Program-made: the position numbers and the translations under genes | Notes under the pieces: model-generated | Database searches by the model: none | What the model saw: only the letters and a program-made list of their open reading frames with translations | What the model was told of the DNA's origin: nothing | DNA from: Microcebus murinus | Taxonomy: Eukaryota; Chordata; Mammalia; Primates; Cheirogaleidae | Assembly: GCF_040939455.1 (NCBI RefSeq) | Contig: NC_134106.1 | Location: 40,384,001 to 40,448,000 of the forward strand | DNA: 64,000 nt | Reading direction: 5' to 3' | Part shown: positions 47,102 to 58,679 of the stretch, piece after piece | Layout of the letters: every line of letters starts with the position of its first letter | Position numbering within the stretch: position 1 is the stretch's first letter

Positions 47102-47317
47102 CTCTAGGCCAGCAGTCCCCAACCTTTTTGGTTTCAGGGACTGTTCTCATGGAAGACAGTTTTTCCATGGACAGGGATGGGGGGTAGGGGGTTGGGATGG
47201 TTTGGGGATGATTGAAGCACATTACATTTATTGTATACTTTATTTCTATTATTATTATATTGTAATATATAATGAAATAATTATCCTCCCCATAGGTTGG
47301 GGACCCCTGCTCTAGTC
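47102..47317. mobile_element. Short MER1-like (hAT-Charlie) element with TSD
   Basis: The element spans 47110-47309 (200 bp). Its ends 'cagcagtccccaaccttttt' and 'ataggttggggacccctg' are inverted repeats. It is flanked by 8-bp target duplications 'ctctaggc' (47102-47109) and 'ctctagtc' (47310-47317), 7 of 8 identical, as hAT transposases make. The AT-rich interior 'cattacatttattgtatact' and 'aatatataatgaaataatta' is shared with the element at 39335. Internally deleted, nonautonomous. Confidence 0.9.
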
Positions 47318-48764
47318 TACACCCTTAGGTATTATCCCTTTTTTTTCACAACTCTTACATCTCTGCAACAATTTCCCTCCTATGCTCTCATTCTCAAGAG
47401 CACATTCTAAAATATCAACTTTTGTGCAAAGAATTGGACTTAAATGGTAAGGAACATTTTGGCCATTGATTTGCATTATGGTTGGTCCATTTATTTTGAA
47501 AGATCCTTTAAAGTACCCACCTGCAAAATGGGGATATGGCATTTTCTCAGGTCTCTTCATTTCAAATGTCAAAAAGGCATTTTAAAAAACTTTGGGTTCC
47601 TCTCAATGGCACTGGTTGCCTACAGTTCCTTTTTGTGATGACAAATACTACTTCAATATTCTAGCACTTGGAACATTATTTTCCTCTAGAAGCAATATTC
47701 ACTTAGTCAAACAATGTAATGTTTCTATTAGGTTGAACCATATGCTATTGATGTGTTTGTAGGGCAAAAATGATCAGATATCAGCCATTTCATATAATTC
47801 AGCTTAGTATCTCAAATGATTATTCTTATCTGTACATTTTTACCCTTTAATATGTGAACTGAACTATGTCTATTCTGCTTCCCTAATGGGAAATAGTATC
47901 ATTATGATTTTCTGTTAATAGATATTGTGGAGTAATAAAGTTTTCCTTTTCTTCTGCAATCCAGAGTGATTATTTGTTAGATGACACAGCTGGGAGCTTG
48001 GTATAGATCATACAGTCCTAAGTAAACATTGTAACCCCACTTTGCAGGTGGACAGGTTTGTGGCATTTCAGTGCCCTGGGAAAAAGGAATATTTATGCAG
48101 GCCACACCTACAAATAAAGAGACAAGGATGGGGAAATAAGAAGATAGTGACCTGTGCCAGGTAGAAGTGAGAGAAGAAGTCTTGGGAGGATCCCAAAGCC
48201 TTTTCTCTAGGGAATCACTTTGTTTTAGAAATAAAGTTCTGACTGTTGAGAAGTCACCCACTGAGAGTAAGGAAGCCCAAACTAGAAATTACAGGATCTC
48301 TGCCCGTATTACATATTTTCTCATGATGAAAACAGAAGTTCATGATTTCTTTAACTGTGATTTGTAATCTCCAGATTTGAAGTTTATACAGTATGTGCTT
48401 TCTTCATGAATTGTATTTCTTTCTATAATTTAGTTCTCAAAATTCATGTTAGAGTATAGAATGCCCAGTGGGGTAGATATTTCTAGCTATGTCAGTGAAA
48501 CATGCCAAGAAGAGTGGAGTGCCTCTGAAATCGTGGCAGAGGTCCAGAGTGGCAGCTGTAACTTCTGTAAAAGTGGCAGTGGTTTGCCATAGTCATTTTG
48601 GGAGAGGTGAATTCACCATATATTACAAATCAGGGTGTTGGGAGTAAATTAGATGGAAGGGATAGGTGATCCATTTTTTTTCCTCCCAGTTGATTTTGCT
48701 TAAATACTATTGGACTGTTTTTCACTCATAACAGTGCCTACATAGCACTGATGATTATAAAAAT
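47318..48764. other. Unique non-coding DNA
   Basis: About 1.4 kb without a recognised repeat, RNA gene or convincing frame. Confidence 0.45.
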
Positions 48765-49015
48765 GGTATCAAACATTTATTGAGCACTTCTTATGTGCAG
48801 GTTCTCTACTAATAGATTAACGTACATATCTCATTTAATCTTACATAATTCTTGCATGAGCGGTACCATTAGTATCCCCATTTTGCAGACGAAAAAAATT
48901 TAAATTTAGAGAGGTTAATTACCAAGCTCCAGACCACACATTTAGGAAATGGGAGAACCAAGACTCATATTTTAATCTGTCTGACATCAAAGGCAGATCT
49001 TCAAAGTGAGCCTCT
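48765..49015 (-). repeat. MIR SINE, antisense, near full length
   Basis: 'aaacatttattgagcacttc', 'ttatgtgcaggttctctact', 'ctcatttaatcttacataat', 'agtatccccattttgcagac', 'gagaggttaattaccaagct' and 'tctgtctgacatcaaaggca' run the whole antisense MIR. About 250 bp. Confidence 0.8.
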
Positions 49016-49799
49016 ATGACCTATATAGGTTATACCACTCTGATGAGCTTGTAAAAAGACTGAAGAACGAATTCAGCAGGACATTTCAATGACTTTGGAG
49101 AGGGGGCTGAGAGATAAATTCAGGACAGACAGGACTAGTGAAACAGCCAAGCACACTCTTGACATCTACATATATTTTCCTACATTGGAATAAGGCTATA
49201 TATCCCTATGGCCATGTTCTTAGGTAGTCTGCTTCATTTATCCCACATTAACTGCCTGTTAATCTCCAGGTGACCCTCTGTTCTTCCATTTAGAAATCTG
49301 AACTATTTCTAAATGAAATAAAATAGGGATCCACACAAACCTTCATGCTCTTTCTCTTAAAAGTTTGAAACACTGGCATTAAAACTTAAATATTCCACTG
49401 GCCTTCACTGGCCTAATATTTCTTCTGTTACATTGATTTTGCTCACCTTAGAGATGGAATTTGAAAGTAGATTAAATAATTTTAGGATCTATGTTACTAT
49501 GGTGACCCAGGATGGAGTATATGAGATTTCTTCTCTTCAGATATTGATATTGAGAAGTCTGCCTATTTGTCCCTGTCTTTTACAGGAGCTCATGGGGTGA
49601 CAGAAGGGACAACATGTGGGAAGAAGTGTTATTACAGACACATTGGGAGAAATACAGCTTTGGAACCAGCCTCTATCTGCTTCTGAAAGGTCCAGGTACA
49701 GATAATTCTGTAGCTCATGTTCAAAGACTAATGGAGTCTTGGCTGGTTTGAAGCCTGACAACTGTGCTGAGCTATTCATTTTTGGATGACCAAAGCATA
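49016..49799. other. Unique non-coding DNA
   Basis: No repeat or gene recognised. Confidence 0.4.
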
Positions 49800-50560
49800 C
49801 CCACAGGTCTTGTCTCTTTTCTATCCATACTCATCGGTGGGTGATCTCCATCATTCTCAGTTTTTAAATACGTCTATATAAAGATGGTTTCTAAATTTAT
49901 ATCCCCATCCAGAAATCTCCCCTGAACTTCAGACTTTTAGCCCAAATGCCTCCTGGACTAGTGTTGCCAGATAAAATATGAGATGCCCAGTTAAATTTGA
50001 ATTTCAGATAAACAATGAATTATTTTTTAATTTAAGTATGTCCCAACTGTTGTATTTATTTATGCTAAAGGACAATTCATTGTTTACCTGAAAATCAGAT
50101 TTAACTGGGCACCTTTTATTTTATTTGCTAAATCTGATAACCCTACTCCTTGACTCATCACCTCCATTTGGATAACTAACAAATGCCTCAGCTTATCATG
50201 TCTGAAGCAGAACTCCCAAATCTCCTCACCTAAACATGCTTCTCTCACGGTCTTTCTCAAATGTGTAAATGATAACTCCATACTTCAGATTACTCAGGCC
50301 ACAACCCTTGACTCTTCTCTTTTTAACATACTATGTTGAATCCACATGTAAATAGTTTTGATTCTACCTTTATTATCTGTCTAAAATCTGGGCAACTTTA
50401 GCACATTCGTTGCTACCACCTTGAGCCAAGTCACTGCCACCATCCACTGGACTATTGAAGTAGCCCACCTGCTCTTGCCCCTGTCATTCCTTTTCCACAC
50501 TGAAGTCAGACTGATTCTTTAAAAATATGTCACAGCATGTCAGAAAGCTATCATTTTGAA
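49800..50560 (+). mobile_element. L2 LINE ORF2/3' region, split by a MITE
   Basis: Sense L2: 'ttctaaatttatatccccat' (49890), 'ccagaaatctcccctgaact', 'tccagacttttagcccaaat'-like wording, then after the MITE 'acctccatttggataactaa', 'aggccacaacccttgactct', 'cttctctttttaacatac', 'tgctaccaccttgagccaag', 'catccactggactattgaag' and 'cacactgaagtcagactgat'. It is the C-terminal part of the L2 reverse-transcriptase ORF plus sequence beyond it, heavily decayed. Confidence 0.75.
49952..50155. mobile_element. Palindromic hAT MITE inside L2
   Basis: The element (49960-50147, 188 bp) is an imperfect palindrome: 'gcccagttaaatttgaattt' (49987) on the left faces 'aaaatcagatttaactgggc' (50091) on the right. 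The ends 'agtgttgccagataaaat' and 'ctaaatctgataaccctact' are inverted copies. It is flanked by 'cctggact' (49952-49959) and 'ccttgact' (50148-50155), 7 of 8 identical, the 8-bp duplication of a hAT insertion. The L2 sequence resumes exactly on the other side. The family looks like the MER63/Blackjack-type group, name not certain. Confidence 0.85.
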
Positions 50561-50588
50561 GAAAAACAGAATTCCTCAAGATTGTCTT

Positions 50589-51190
50589 TGTTGGGGCTCA
50601 GAAAGCAATGCCACCAATTGAAGGCTTCAGAAGCAGCCTCAGAAGCAAAGGTTTTGCTCTGATCTCTTGCCCTTCTGTTTCCCAGCCCCATTACTACCCA
50701 AGGCTGGCTGAAGAAACTAGAATCCCCCTTGCCCAAGGTGGGTCATAGAAACGAAAACTCATTTTCCCCAAAGCCAGTCATAAAACCTAAAAATATTCTG
50801 TGTAAAAACTGGCCATAAGGAAATTATCTGACCTAACCTGTTTAACTGTAGGTCATAAGACACCCATTCCAGAGAGGGCCTGTCCCATACCCAGAAGAAA
50901 AGAGTGCTTGCTCAGAGGCCAGGAAGAATCTCCATAGACAGGTCTTGTTGGGTTTCCTCACTCAGTCTATTAATATTAGATCATACCCTTTTCATCCAAT
51001 AATACTGGTTGTTGAACCTAAGCAGCATAAAAGTGGACAATTTCCCCTGTACCTTTGGGTCTTCATTCTGAAGGGTCCTATGTATACACACTAAATAAAA
51101 TTTGTATGCCTTTTCTCTACTTAATCTGCCCTTTGCAAGTTGATTTTTTTTTTTTTTTCAGAAAAACTTCAGAGGGCCAAGGGGATCCCT
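50589..51190 (+). mobile_element. ERV1-type LTR
   Basis: Starts TGTTGGGGCTCAGAAAGC and runs through 'aaggcttcagaagcagcctc', 'gagagggcctgtcccatacc' and 'ctaagcagcataaaagtggac'. Then come a 'cctttgggtcttcattctga' block and an AATAAA signal near 51093-51098, ending about 51190 in 'cttcagagggccaagggg'. This is the U3-R-U5 plan of a gammaretrovirus-like (ERV1) LTR of about 600 bp. A T-run near 51147-51158 is inserted close to the end. No internal retroviral sequence follows, so it is a solo LTR. The target duplication and exact 3' end are not resolved. Confidence 0.65.
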
Positions 51191-51379
51191 AAACTCTTCT
51201 CCGTTCACTTGCTCTGTGCTCCACTGAGCTGCTCAGTGTTCCATAAACACACTAAGTATGTTTTGCCTCAGAGTCTTTGCACTGTACTCTTGGTCTAGAA
51301 GTTTCTTTTCACCATATGTACATGGCTTGCTCTCTATGTCCTTTAGCTTTTCAAATGTTGTTTTATTGAGGAAGCCTTC

Positions 51380-51615
51380 CCCTCTCCCACACCCAACACT
51401 CACTAGTCCAGTTACATAGTTTTACTTCTCTCCATAACACTGTTTACCACCGGACACATATTTGCTTATTTATTTATGGCCTGTTGGCCCCATTGAATGT
51501 AAGCTCCATGAGGGCAGGGACTTTCTGCCCATTTCTGTTGCAGCCCCAGAACTTAGGATAGTAAATGGCTCAAAGTTGTACTCCAGGACAATTCTGTTGA
51601 ATAAATGAATGAAAT
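51380..51615 (+). repeat. L2 LINE 3' end
   Basis: Well-preserved sense L2 tail: 'attgaatgtaagctccatga', 'gggcagggactttctgccca', 'gcagccccagaacttaggat', 'agtaaatggctcaaa' and 'gaataaatgaatgaa'. About 235 bp. Confidence 0.8.
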
Positions 51616-53328
51616 TAACGTTGCTTTGCAGTAGTCAGATACAGAAAAATCCCAAATGAATATTAAATGGGTATATTTATGTGTATGTATATTGTAATAT
51701 GCATATTTGTGCACAAGAAGGTACATGTGGGTACAAAGAGTAAACATCTCTGTGTACATGTGAGGGTCTCACAAAATCATAGACTGCCATAAAACATACC
51801 TTTTCTTCTCTGTTCTTGAATCTGGTGTTATTACCAATAAGCTACTTATGTCTCTGTCTAATGCTTTGTATATCTATAACCAGAATTTATTTCTTTTTGC
51901 TTACTTTTTATAGGACAGATTAGGGAGTATTTTTCCTTAACATTTTGGGTAATGCCTCTCTGCATCATGAGTTAGCAGTGATAGCTGTTTATCTGGACTG
52001 TCCCTTTTTGTCCTGGCATCTGTATGATTTCTCTTAATCACATTTCTATCTTATATAAAATTATGTTATATTAAATATAATTTCTGCTGGTAGCCACAGG
52101 GTGGCATTCATGTTCTTTGCTATCATTTTAATGACTGATAGATTACAAGGTCACTTTGAATAGATAAATAGCCTATAGATTCTTTCCAGTGAGGTTCATA
52201 TCCTGATTTTTTCATATTAACACTTGTAAATTGCGGAACTTATTATGCTATCCCACCTGTACCTCATTTTGCTTCCAGCACCTTCAGTTCCTTCCTGCAG
52301 GAATCCAAGATGACTCTATCAGGTGGCCTTGTTTTAATATTCAACTCAGTCAAAGAGAATCTAATGAAAGCCAGACGCTGACACTGCCTTGGTATTCATT
52401 TCAACTCAGCCGTCATGGGAAGATTGGCAACACAGCCTTTAGTACAGGGCTCCATCTGAATGCTTGCTAGTAAACACTAAACTGAATAACAAGTAGGATC
52501 ACTCACCCCAACAGGTTTCTGCCAGTCAAGGTGGATTCTCCAGACTAGTCCTCAAGGCAGTAAAATCGTCTGTTCAATATTTAAACACCACTTAGATTAT
52601 TAAAGGAAAGCACACACACACACAAAATGAAATGTTTACATGGGAAAGTTCAGCTCCAGTGAAGCATCTGGATGGTTTTTTAGAGATATAGAACTTTCTC
52701 CTCTACTCCAGAACTGGGTGCTTCATTTCATTCATTCATTCATTCTTTTAGGTAACCTAAGTATTATTCATTTCACTTTTGGTGAGCTCATTATATATTT
52801 TATCACATTAATTTTTATTTATCACATTAATTTCCCAAGCATTACATTTGCCATTTTATACAAGAAGAAAGTGAGTTAAAAATTAGTTAACAAAGTGAAC
52901 AATTAGTTGAAAGACACACTCAGAGTAAGCTATAGAGGTAAAATAAACATGGGAGACTTTTGACTAATTTTCTTTTTCTCTTGTTATATCCCCACAGTTG
53001 TTCTGGGAGGCACATAAGCACTTCTTACCTCCAGGTACCCCAAAGCCTGAAAGGCCACCCTCCTCTCACTGTCTCATGTGGCATTATTGTACCAGGGGTT
53101 TTGCTGGCTTCCTCACCCAGCCTCTTCTCCGTCTAGTCCATCCTACTTCACTCTTTTGGAATCATTTTATTAAAACTCTGCTGTCATTTTTTTCTTACTC
53201 AGAAAAGTGGGATATCATAAAAAAAACTCAACTGTATTTTTACCTTTCATTAACTCTTTAAAATTAGTTTACTGAAAAGCTCTTTCTCCCTCTCTGAATA
53301 AACATCTCAGTGACTCCCATGAATTGGT
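51616..53328. other. Mostly unique non-coding DNA
   Basis: Short (CA)n at about 52612-52624 and a 'tcattcattcattcattc' run at 52728-52745. A possible L2-like phrase lies at about 53.1-53.2 kb ('ctcacccagcctcttctccg'). Otherwise nothing named. Confidence 0.4.
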
Positions 53329-53442
53329 ATTGGTGGTAGTGGTGGTGGTGGTGGAAGTGGAGGAGAAGGAGGGAGGAGGGAGGAGAAGAAGGAGAAGGGA
53401 GGAGGAGAGAAAGAGGAGAGGAAGACAGGGAGGAAGAGAAGG
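53329..53442. repeat. (GGT)n and polypurine tract
   Basis: A GGT-repeat stretch (53329-53354) runs into a purine-only strand of 67 nt (53359-53425) of GGA, GAA and GGGA units, then another short purine block to 53442. Polypurine mirror-like tracts can form triplex (H-DNA), and the G-clusters could support G-quadruplexes. It explains the poly-Ser/Pro and poly-Arg/Glu open frames over it, which are not genes. Confidence 0.95.
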
Positions 53443-54589
53443 TGGTGGCATGATGATGACAACAGCTTTGTTTTCCCTAGGCCTGGAAGATGTAATAAAG
53501 TCAACTCTCTAATGGTTTTTGTGGGTTCTTCAGAGGCTCCCTGGCTGGGAGATTGCAGATACTTTCATTTGGAAAATGTCTCTTTTTTAACTTGCTGCTC
53601 CAGGTGCCCCTCAGGTTTTAGTTTTTGGTAGTCCACTCCATATAGACCCTCTGTTGGAATTTCATTTCCCTGGAAGAAAATCACTTAACCCAGGATTGTT
53701 TTAAACATAATTCTAGGCTCACATTCTTATGATAGGTTCCCTGTCTGGTCCTCAGGCTTCATGCATCTTTGACCATCACTGGAGGGAGAATGGTTACCTG
53801 CTAGGCAAGGCATTTTACTTTGCTATCATGGGATGCTTTAGCTGGCCTCCTATCTTTGGATTCTTTCAGATTGAGTCAGCATAGTTCTTATGTGTTTTCT
53901 ACCTGCAGATGTTTCTCAAATTCTTATACTAGTCTCATAAATCATTTCTCTAGTCAAAAATTCATTGGTTGGTTCCATTTTCTCAACACATTTTTGTCTT
54001 CCTGGTGGGTCAGTTGTCAAACTGGCTTTCTAAAACCTACTTTGAAAAATCTGTTTGTCACCTCACTTTTGTATTTGATACCTATTGTTTGGCCCTCAAA
54101 TGTTAATTTCATTACATTATTTTTAAAAGATTATTTAGATTCCAACTGTTGGAACTGGTAGGCTAGGCAATCCAGACTAGCCAGTTCACTGAGGACAAGA
54201 CATAGAGCAAATTGTGATTTTTAATATGCTGGAAGGCCTTGGAGTAACAATTTGGTGAGAAATTACCACAATACCACCTTGGAGAGCAAGGTGGGCATTT
54301 AAGGAGACATCTAGGAAGATGAAGATGAGAAGGCCTTCTGATAGCTTAGAAGGGGTAATGGAACAGATTTGAAGTCTAGGAGTTTCTCTGCAAAACTCCT
54401 GTAGAACTGTGCCCTAGGAGAAAGGACAACCTTGAGGTAAATCGGCTGTTGCATGGACTGCAGATCAGTTCAGAGTCCTCTCAGGGAGTCAGGAATTTTT
54501 AGGCCCTAAAATTATATTAAGGTGATCCCTGATAGTAGATCTCATAGGCACCTGGATGAAACTAATAAAGTCCTATGTTAAGGAAATTA
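53443..54589. other. Unidentified non-coding DNA
   Basis: No repeat recognised. A 113-codon frame (53820-54161 +) has no domain and no splice context that I can see. Confidence 0.4.
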
Positions 54590-55460
54590 ACATTATATGA
54601 ACATTTCTATAAGTATTTTTTTAAATACAATGTCTGGTATAGACAATCAAAGAATAAAATGTATGCAGAATAAAAAAATATATAATTAGAAACAGTGGAA
54701 ACACAGAAAATAGAAAACAGACCAACAAGGAGTCAGATATTAGAATTTAAAGCAATTTTGCTTATCACCTACAAAGAAACAAAAAATAAGATTCAAAATG
54801 TTGGCAGAAAACTCAAACTCTGAAAAGTGACACAGCATATTTGAAAAGGAACCAATATAAATTCTCAAACTGAAAATGTAATAAGCAAAATTAAAAATTC
54901 AGTGGATTTGTTTAACAGTATAGTTTACATAGGTAAAGAGAAGATTAGTGAACTGGTATATAGATTGAAAGGAAATATCCACAAAAAGGCACAAAGAGAC
55001 AAAAAATTGTTAAATTTAGGAAAGTGAGTAACAGAAAGATGACTCAGTAAAATCTAATATATGCTTAGGATGGAAGAAACATATACTATATTTGAAGTGT
55101 TAATGGCTAAAAATATTTTTAAACTGATGAAAGACCTCAATAGATTAAAAAAGTCCACAGCATTTTATAATAAAATAAAATCAATACCTACACAAATCAC
55201 AATGAAATCACAGAAAACAAAAAAGAAATATCATCTTAAAAATAACCAGAAGGGGAGAAAAGATTCCCTTTAAAGAAGCAATAGTTTGACTGAAAGCCAA
55301 CCTCTAAAAAGCATGATAGCTTTTGAAAATTAGAAGAAAGTAATGAGTATTTTTGTCTATGTTTAGAATGTTGAAAGAAAATATCATCAACCTAAAATTT
55401 TAGCCCAGTGACATATCTTTCAATAGTAAAGGTGAACATGACAACTAAATGCAACATTTG
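54590..55460 (+). mobile_element. Old LINE (HAL1/L1-like) ORF1 remains
   Basis: A-rich sense sequence that follows the ORF1 order of HAL1 or an old L1: 'gacaatcaaagaataaaatg', 'gagtcagatattagaattta', 'gaaaaggaaccaatataaat', 'tctcaaactgaaaatgtaat', 'cacaaagagacaaaaaattg' and late 'aatgttgaaagaaaatatca'. A 70-codon K-rich frame at 55061-55273 is a leftover. HAL1 is an L1 relative that lacks reverse transcriptase. Assignment is tentative. Confidence 0.5.
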
Positions 55461-55564
55461 GTCCTGGACTAATTCTAGGTAAGAAAAAAATAATGCTATG
55501 AAGGATATTACTGACACTACTGGAAATATGTGAATATGTACATTACATACTTGTCACTCATAAC

Positions 55565-55715
55565 ACTATCTGTGGATCAGCTGTATCAGCTTCACCTGTG
55601 AGTTTAAGCTATGAGCATAAATAAGCACAGGCACTATTCCAGGCCTAGTAGATCAGGTTCACATTTTAACAAGATCCTCAAATGACTGTATGTGCATTAA
55701 AGTTGGGGTGGCACT
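55565..55715 (+). mobile_element. MER5/MER20-like hAT-Charlie MITE
   Basis: 'tggatcagctgtatcagctt', 'cacctgtgagtttaagct', 'ccaggcctagtagatcaggt', 'tcacattttaacaagatcct' and 'gtgcattaaagttggggtgg' follow the order of a short hAT-Charlie element of the MER5/MER20 group. About 150 bp. Confidence 0.65.
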
Positions 55716-55719
55716 GTTT

Positions 55720-56690
55720 AGTTAGTTATATTTTATTTATGTTAAATTTCCTGAATTTGAAAACAAAATGTGATATGTTGGAAAATGTCTTTGCTCTCTT
55801 GAGATGCATGCTGATGATATGTTAATATTTAGAGTTGAAGGACCACAATGTTTGCAACTTAATCTGAAATGGTTCATCAAAATGAAGAATGACAATAAGT
55901 GAATGTATACAGTGAAAATTATAAGGAATCACATACTATTATAATGAGAGAGTGTAAATGTGGCAAAGTGTTTATAATTGGTGAATCTAGGTGAACAGAT
56001 GAGTGTTCAGTGTACTATTCCTACAATTTAGAAAAATCACTTTGGAAAGTTTTGCAAACATTTTCATTAGAGTGGAAGATATATACAATCAACAATTACA
56101 CTGCTAGATATGTATCCAAGAAAAATATTTGTACGTAACTACTAAGAGACACATATAAGAATGTTCAAAGCAATATTATTTGCAATGATCCCAAACCGGA
56201 AACACTCAAATTGCCATCAACAATGTAATGGGTAAATTGTGACATAAATACAGAATGGAATACTATAGAATATTATAAAGCAGTGGAATAAATTACCTAC
56301 AACTACGGACAACAATTTTCATGATTCTTATAACTACAATATTGAATAAAAGAAACCAGAGTTAAAAGAATGCATACCATATAATTTTATTTTGCTGTAT
56401 ATTTTTACTCAGTTGACAGATGTATAATTAAGTGCTAAAAGTATAAGTAAAAACTAGTAATTTATTACTGTATATGTCAAGATAGTAGTATTAGTAGGAA
56501 AGAGGGAGATGGTTAGGCATTGGAGAGAGACATGTATAAAATATATGTGCTGATAAAAGTCTAACCTTGAACTGGGGGTTGTTACATAGATTTTTGCTTT
56601 ATATTAATTTACTGAACCGAACATTTATATTTTATGTACTTTGTGTATATTTGTTTATTTTAGGACAAAAGTTTAAAAATAAGAAAAAAA
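55720..56690 (+). mobile_element. Old L1M 3' ends
   Basis: 55.72-56.05 kb carries an old L1 3'-UTR signature ('gagatgcatgctgatgatat', 'caatgtttgcaacttaatct', 'gtttataattggtgaatcta'). 56.04-56.69 kb carries ORF2 C-terminal and 3' UTR words: 'aagaatgttcaaagcaatat', 'tttgcaatgatcccaaacc', 'ggaatactatagaatattat', 'aaagaaaccagagttaaaag' and an A-rich end. They may be two adjoining insertions. Non-coding. Confidence 0.55.
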
Positions 56691-56819
56691 TGATTCCTCT
56701 GATTGCTCTATGGAAAATAGACTTGAAGAGATAATGGAAACAGGGAGCTAGGAGAGACTTGCCATAGCCTATGCACTAGATGGTGGTGGTGTGGACTCAA
56801 GTGGTAGCTGGGAAAACAG

Positions 56820-57480
56820 AGAGAAGTGGGTGGACTCCAGACACAATTTGGCAACAGAATCAATGAGACTTGTTAATAGAATGTATGTGCAGACTGAGCC
56901 CCATTCCCTCCACAAAATGGTATAAAGAGTAGCATCTTGGTTTTTGGATTAACTAGGTAGATGATGGGGCCACTGACTGAGAAGGAGAACAAGGGAGGAA
57001 CAACTTTGAACGGAGGAATCACCCATTCATTTTTGGAGTGAATAGGGAGAAGACAATGATGGAACCAGGACCAAATCCTAGGGCACCCAGGTGAATGTGG
57101 TGTCATGGAAGCAGACAGAAAAGAGTGTTTCAAGAAGGGAGGGTTAGTTGAGCAAGAGGAAGACAAACTTTTCGCTTTGACAAGATGAATCTTATTAATA
57201 CTTATAACAAAAGTAGTTCTGGTGAAAGAGGAGGTAGGAATACAAGCTTGCTTGAACTGGGTCAAAGAGACATGGAAGTGAGGAAGTCAAGAAATCAAGA
57301 ATTGAAAACTCTTTTAAGACATTTTGCTGTAAGACTGAAAAGATAAATAGTTTGTAGCTATAGAGGGATATGAGGTCAAACACATTTTTTTAAACAAGGA
57401 AAAAACAGGACCCATTTCTAGTTTATGAGAATAATCCAATGAAAGGAAAATGCTGACGGCAGAAGACCGTTGACATACTT
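56820..57480 (-). pseudogene. L2 reverse-transcriptase region, antisense
   Basis: On the minus strand this reads as part of the L2 ORF2: a broken frame (57265-56873) includes S-A-S-M-T-P-H-S-P-G-C-P-R, at the place where L2 RT has its conserved block between catalytic motifs. The plus strand gives the familiar antisense wording 'atcctagggcacccaggtga', 'gaatgtggtgtcatggaagc', 'agagtgtttcaagaaggga', 'tcttttaagacattttgctg' and 'gatatgaggtcaaacacat'. It is the coding part, whereas most L2 copies here are only 3' tails. Stops and shifts throughout. Confidence 0.7.
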
Positions 57481-58147
57481 CCAGGGATAAGGCCCTTGCG
57501 TGGAAAAGGGAATACAGAGTATAGTGAGCCTTTGTTATGTGGTAGACATCGTTCAAAGAACTAAATGTATATAGCATAAAATTTATTTTCTGCCCTTAAA
57601 GACAGCACAGAGCAGTGGAAAGAAAGATTAGTAAGCTAGCAATTATAACACAGTATGCTGTTTAAATACAGCAATGCCTGGAATTACCCCAGGAGTACAG
57701 AGCTCAGCCTTAGAAACAGGATGAGGAAAGATTTTCTCAAAGAATCTAAAGGATGCATCAACTAATCTAACTGGGTATGAGAAGAATAGTGAACTTTCAC
57801 AAGTTCACTACCGCTGAACTTTCCAGCTTTACCACTTGTCACAATATCCTTGCCTCCAAACATGCACAGGTGAAGCTTCATCTGCATCAAAATGCCTGTC
57901 ATTTGTCTAACGTGTCATGCTATTTTATTATGCAGGTGCTGTTGGTTTTCTGTGAAACTCTCTTTCCTTTCTGATGGACTCCTACATCTCTCTCAAAATT
58001 CATTTTAAAAGACCCTTATTCTCTAATTTTCTTTTTAACTCTACAAGCCAGAAAAAATTGCTTTTGCCTCGGGGCTCCTGTGGTACTTTATGAGTGCTTT
58101 TGATGGGATGAGCTGATTTGTGACTTTTTAGGGAGGGAGTTACCATG
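57481..58147. other. Non-coding DNA, weak L2/MIR traces
   Basis: Phrases such as 'tttgttatgtggtagacatc' (57531) hint at decayed antisense MIR or L2, but not enough to call. Confidence 0.35.
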
Positions 58148-58300
58148 ATTAAGCTTGTGGACTCTGGTGCCAGGTTCTCTGGGATCAAATTATAGTTGTG
58201 CCATTTACCAGCTGTGTCACCTTGGGAAAGTTTCTCAACCTCTCTCTATGTCCCAGTTTCCTTTTTTCTAAAATGTGGGCAATCAAACTAACCCACTGGA
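58148..58300 (+). repeat. MIR SINE, left half
   Basis: 'gtggactctggtgccaggtt', 'ctgggatcaaattatagttg', 'tgccatttaccagctgtgtc', 'accttgggaaagtttctcaa' and 'cctctctctatgtcccag' form the 5' half of a sense MIR. Its 3' half resumes at 58680 after an inserted element. Confidence 0.8.
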
Positions 58301-58679
58301 GTGGAAGTGAGAAAGATATAAAAAGGGGGGAAAGGCACAGAGGATGTAGAAACAAGGAACATCCAAGGTGAAAATTCCAGACCTTGTGGGTTTGCTTGCA
58401 GACCTCTCCTGCTTCCCCTTAACCACGTTGGCACCACTTTTCCTAAAGAGGAGATGAATATATATGCTACAGGAAAAATTGGTCCTGGTTTCTATCTTTG
58501 AAAACATAACTGCATTGCCTATGAATTATGTGTAATTCCAGAAATGAAACTGATTTTATTTTTGACAAGGTCTTTTTTGTCTTCTGCATTCTATTTTTTT
58601 TTTTACATGCACTGTCCATTTTGCCAATGTGTTCCCATAGAAACCACTGAAAATTTACAGCTTGTTTAAGTGGATCTGA
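58301..58679 (-). mobile_element. Unidentified ~380-bp repeat, copy 1, inside MIR
   Basis: Sequence lying between the two halves of one MIR, so it is an insertion. Its core (58371-58660) matches a second copy at 59358-59658 in direct orientation. Shared words are 'aaaattccaga', 'cttgtgggt', 'ttgacaaggtctttt' versus 'ttaacaaggtccttt', 'gcactgtccattttgccaat' and 'tgaaaatttacag' versus 'tgacaatttacag'. On the minus strand it starts near a TG and ends near a CA, so an LTR of a nonautonomous element is a possibility. No polymerase signature or target duplication is resolved. Strand is a guess. Confidence 0.7.

Noticed and set aside
53269..53512. Poly-Ser/Leu/Pro, poly-Thr and Val/Glu/Arg-rich frames
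   Set aside because: Translations of the GGT and polypurine low-complexity tract, open on both strands.
55061..55273. 70-codon lysine-rich frame as a small basic protein gene
   Set aside because: Lies inside A-rich LINE ORF1-like remains and shows no start context or independent motif.
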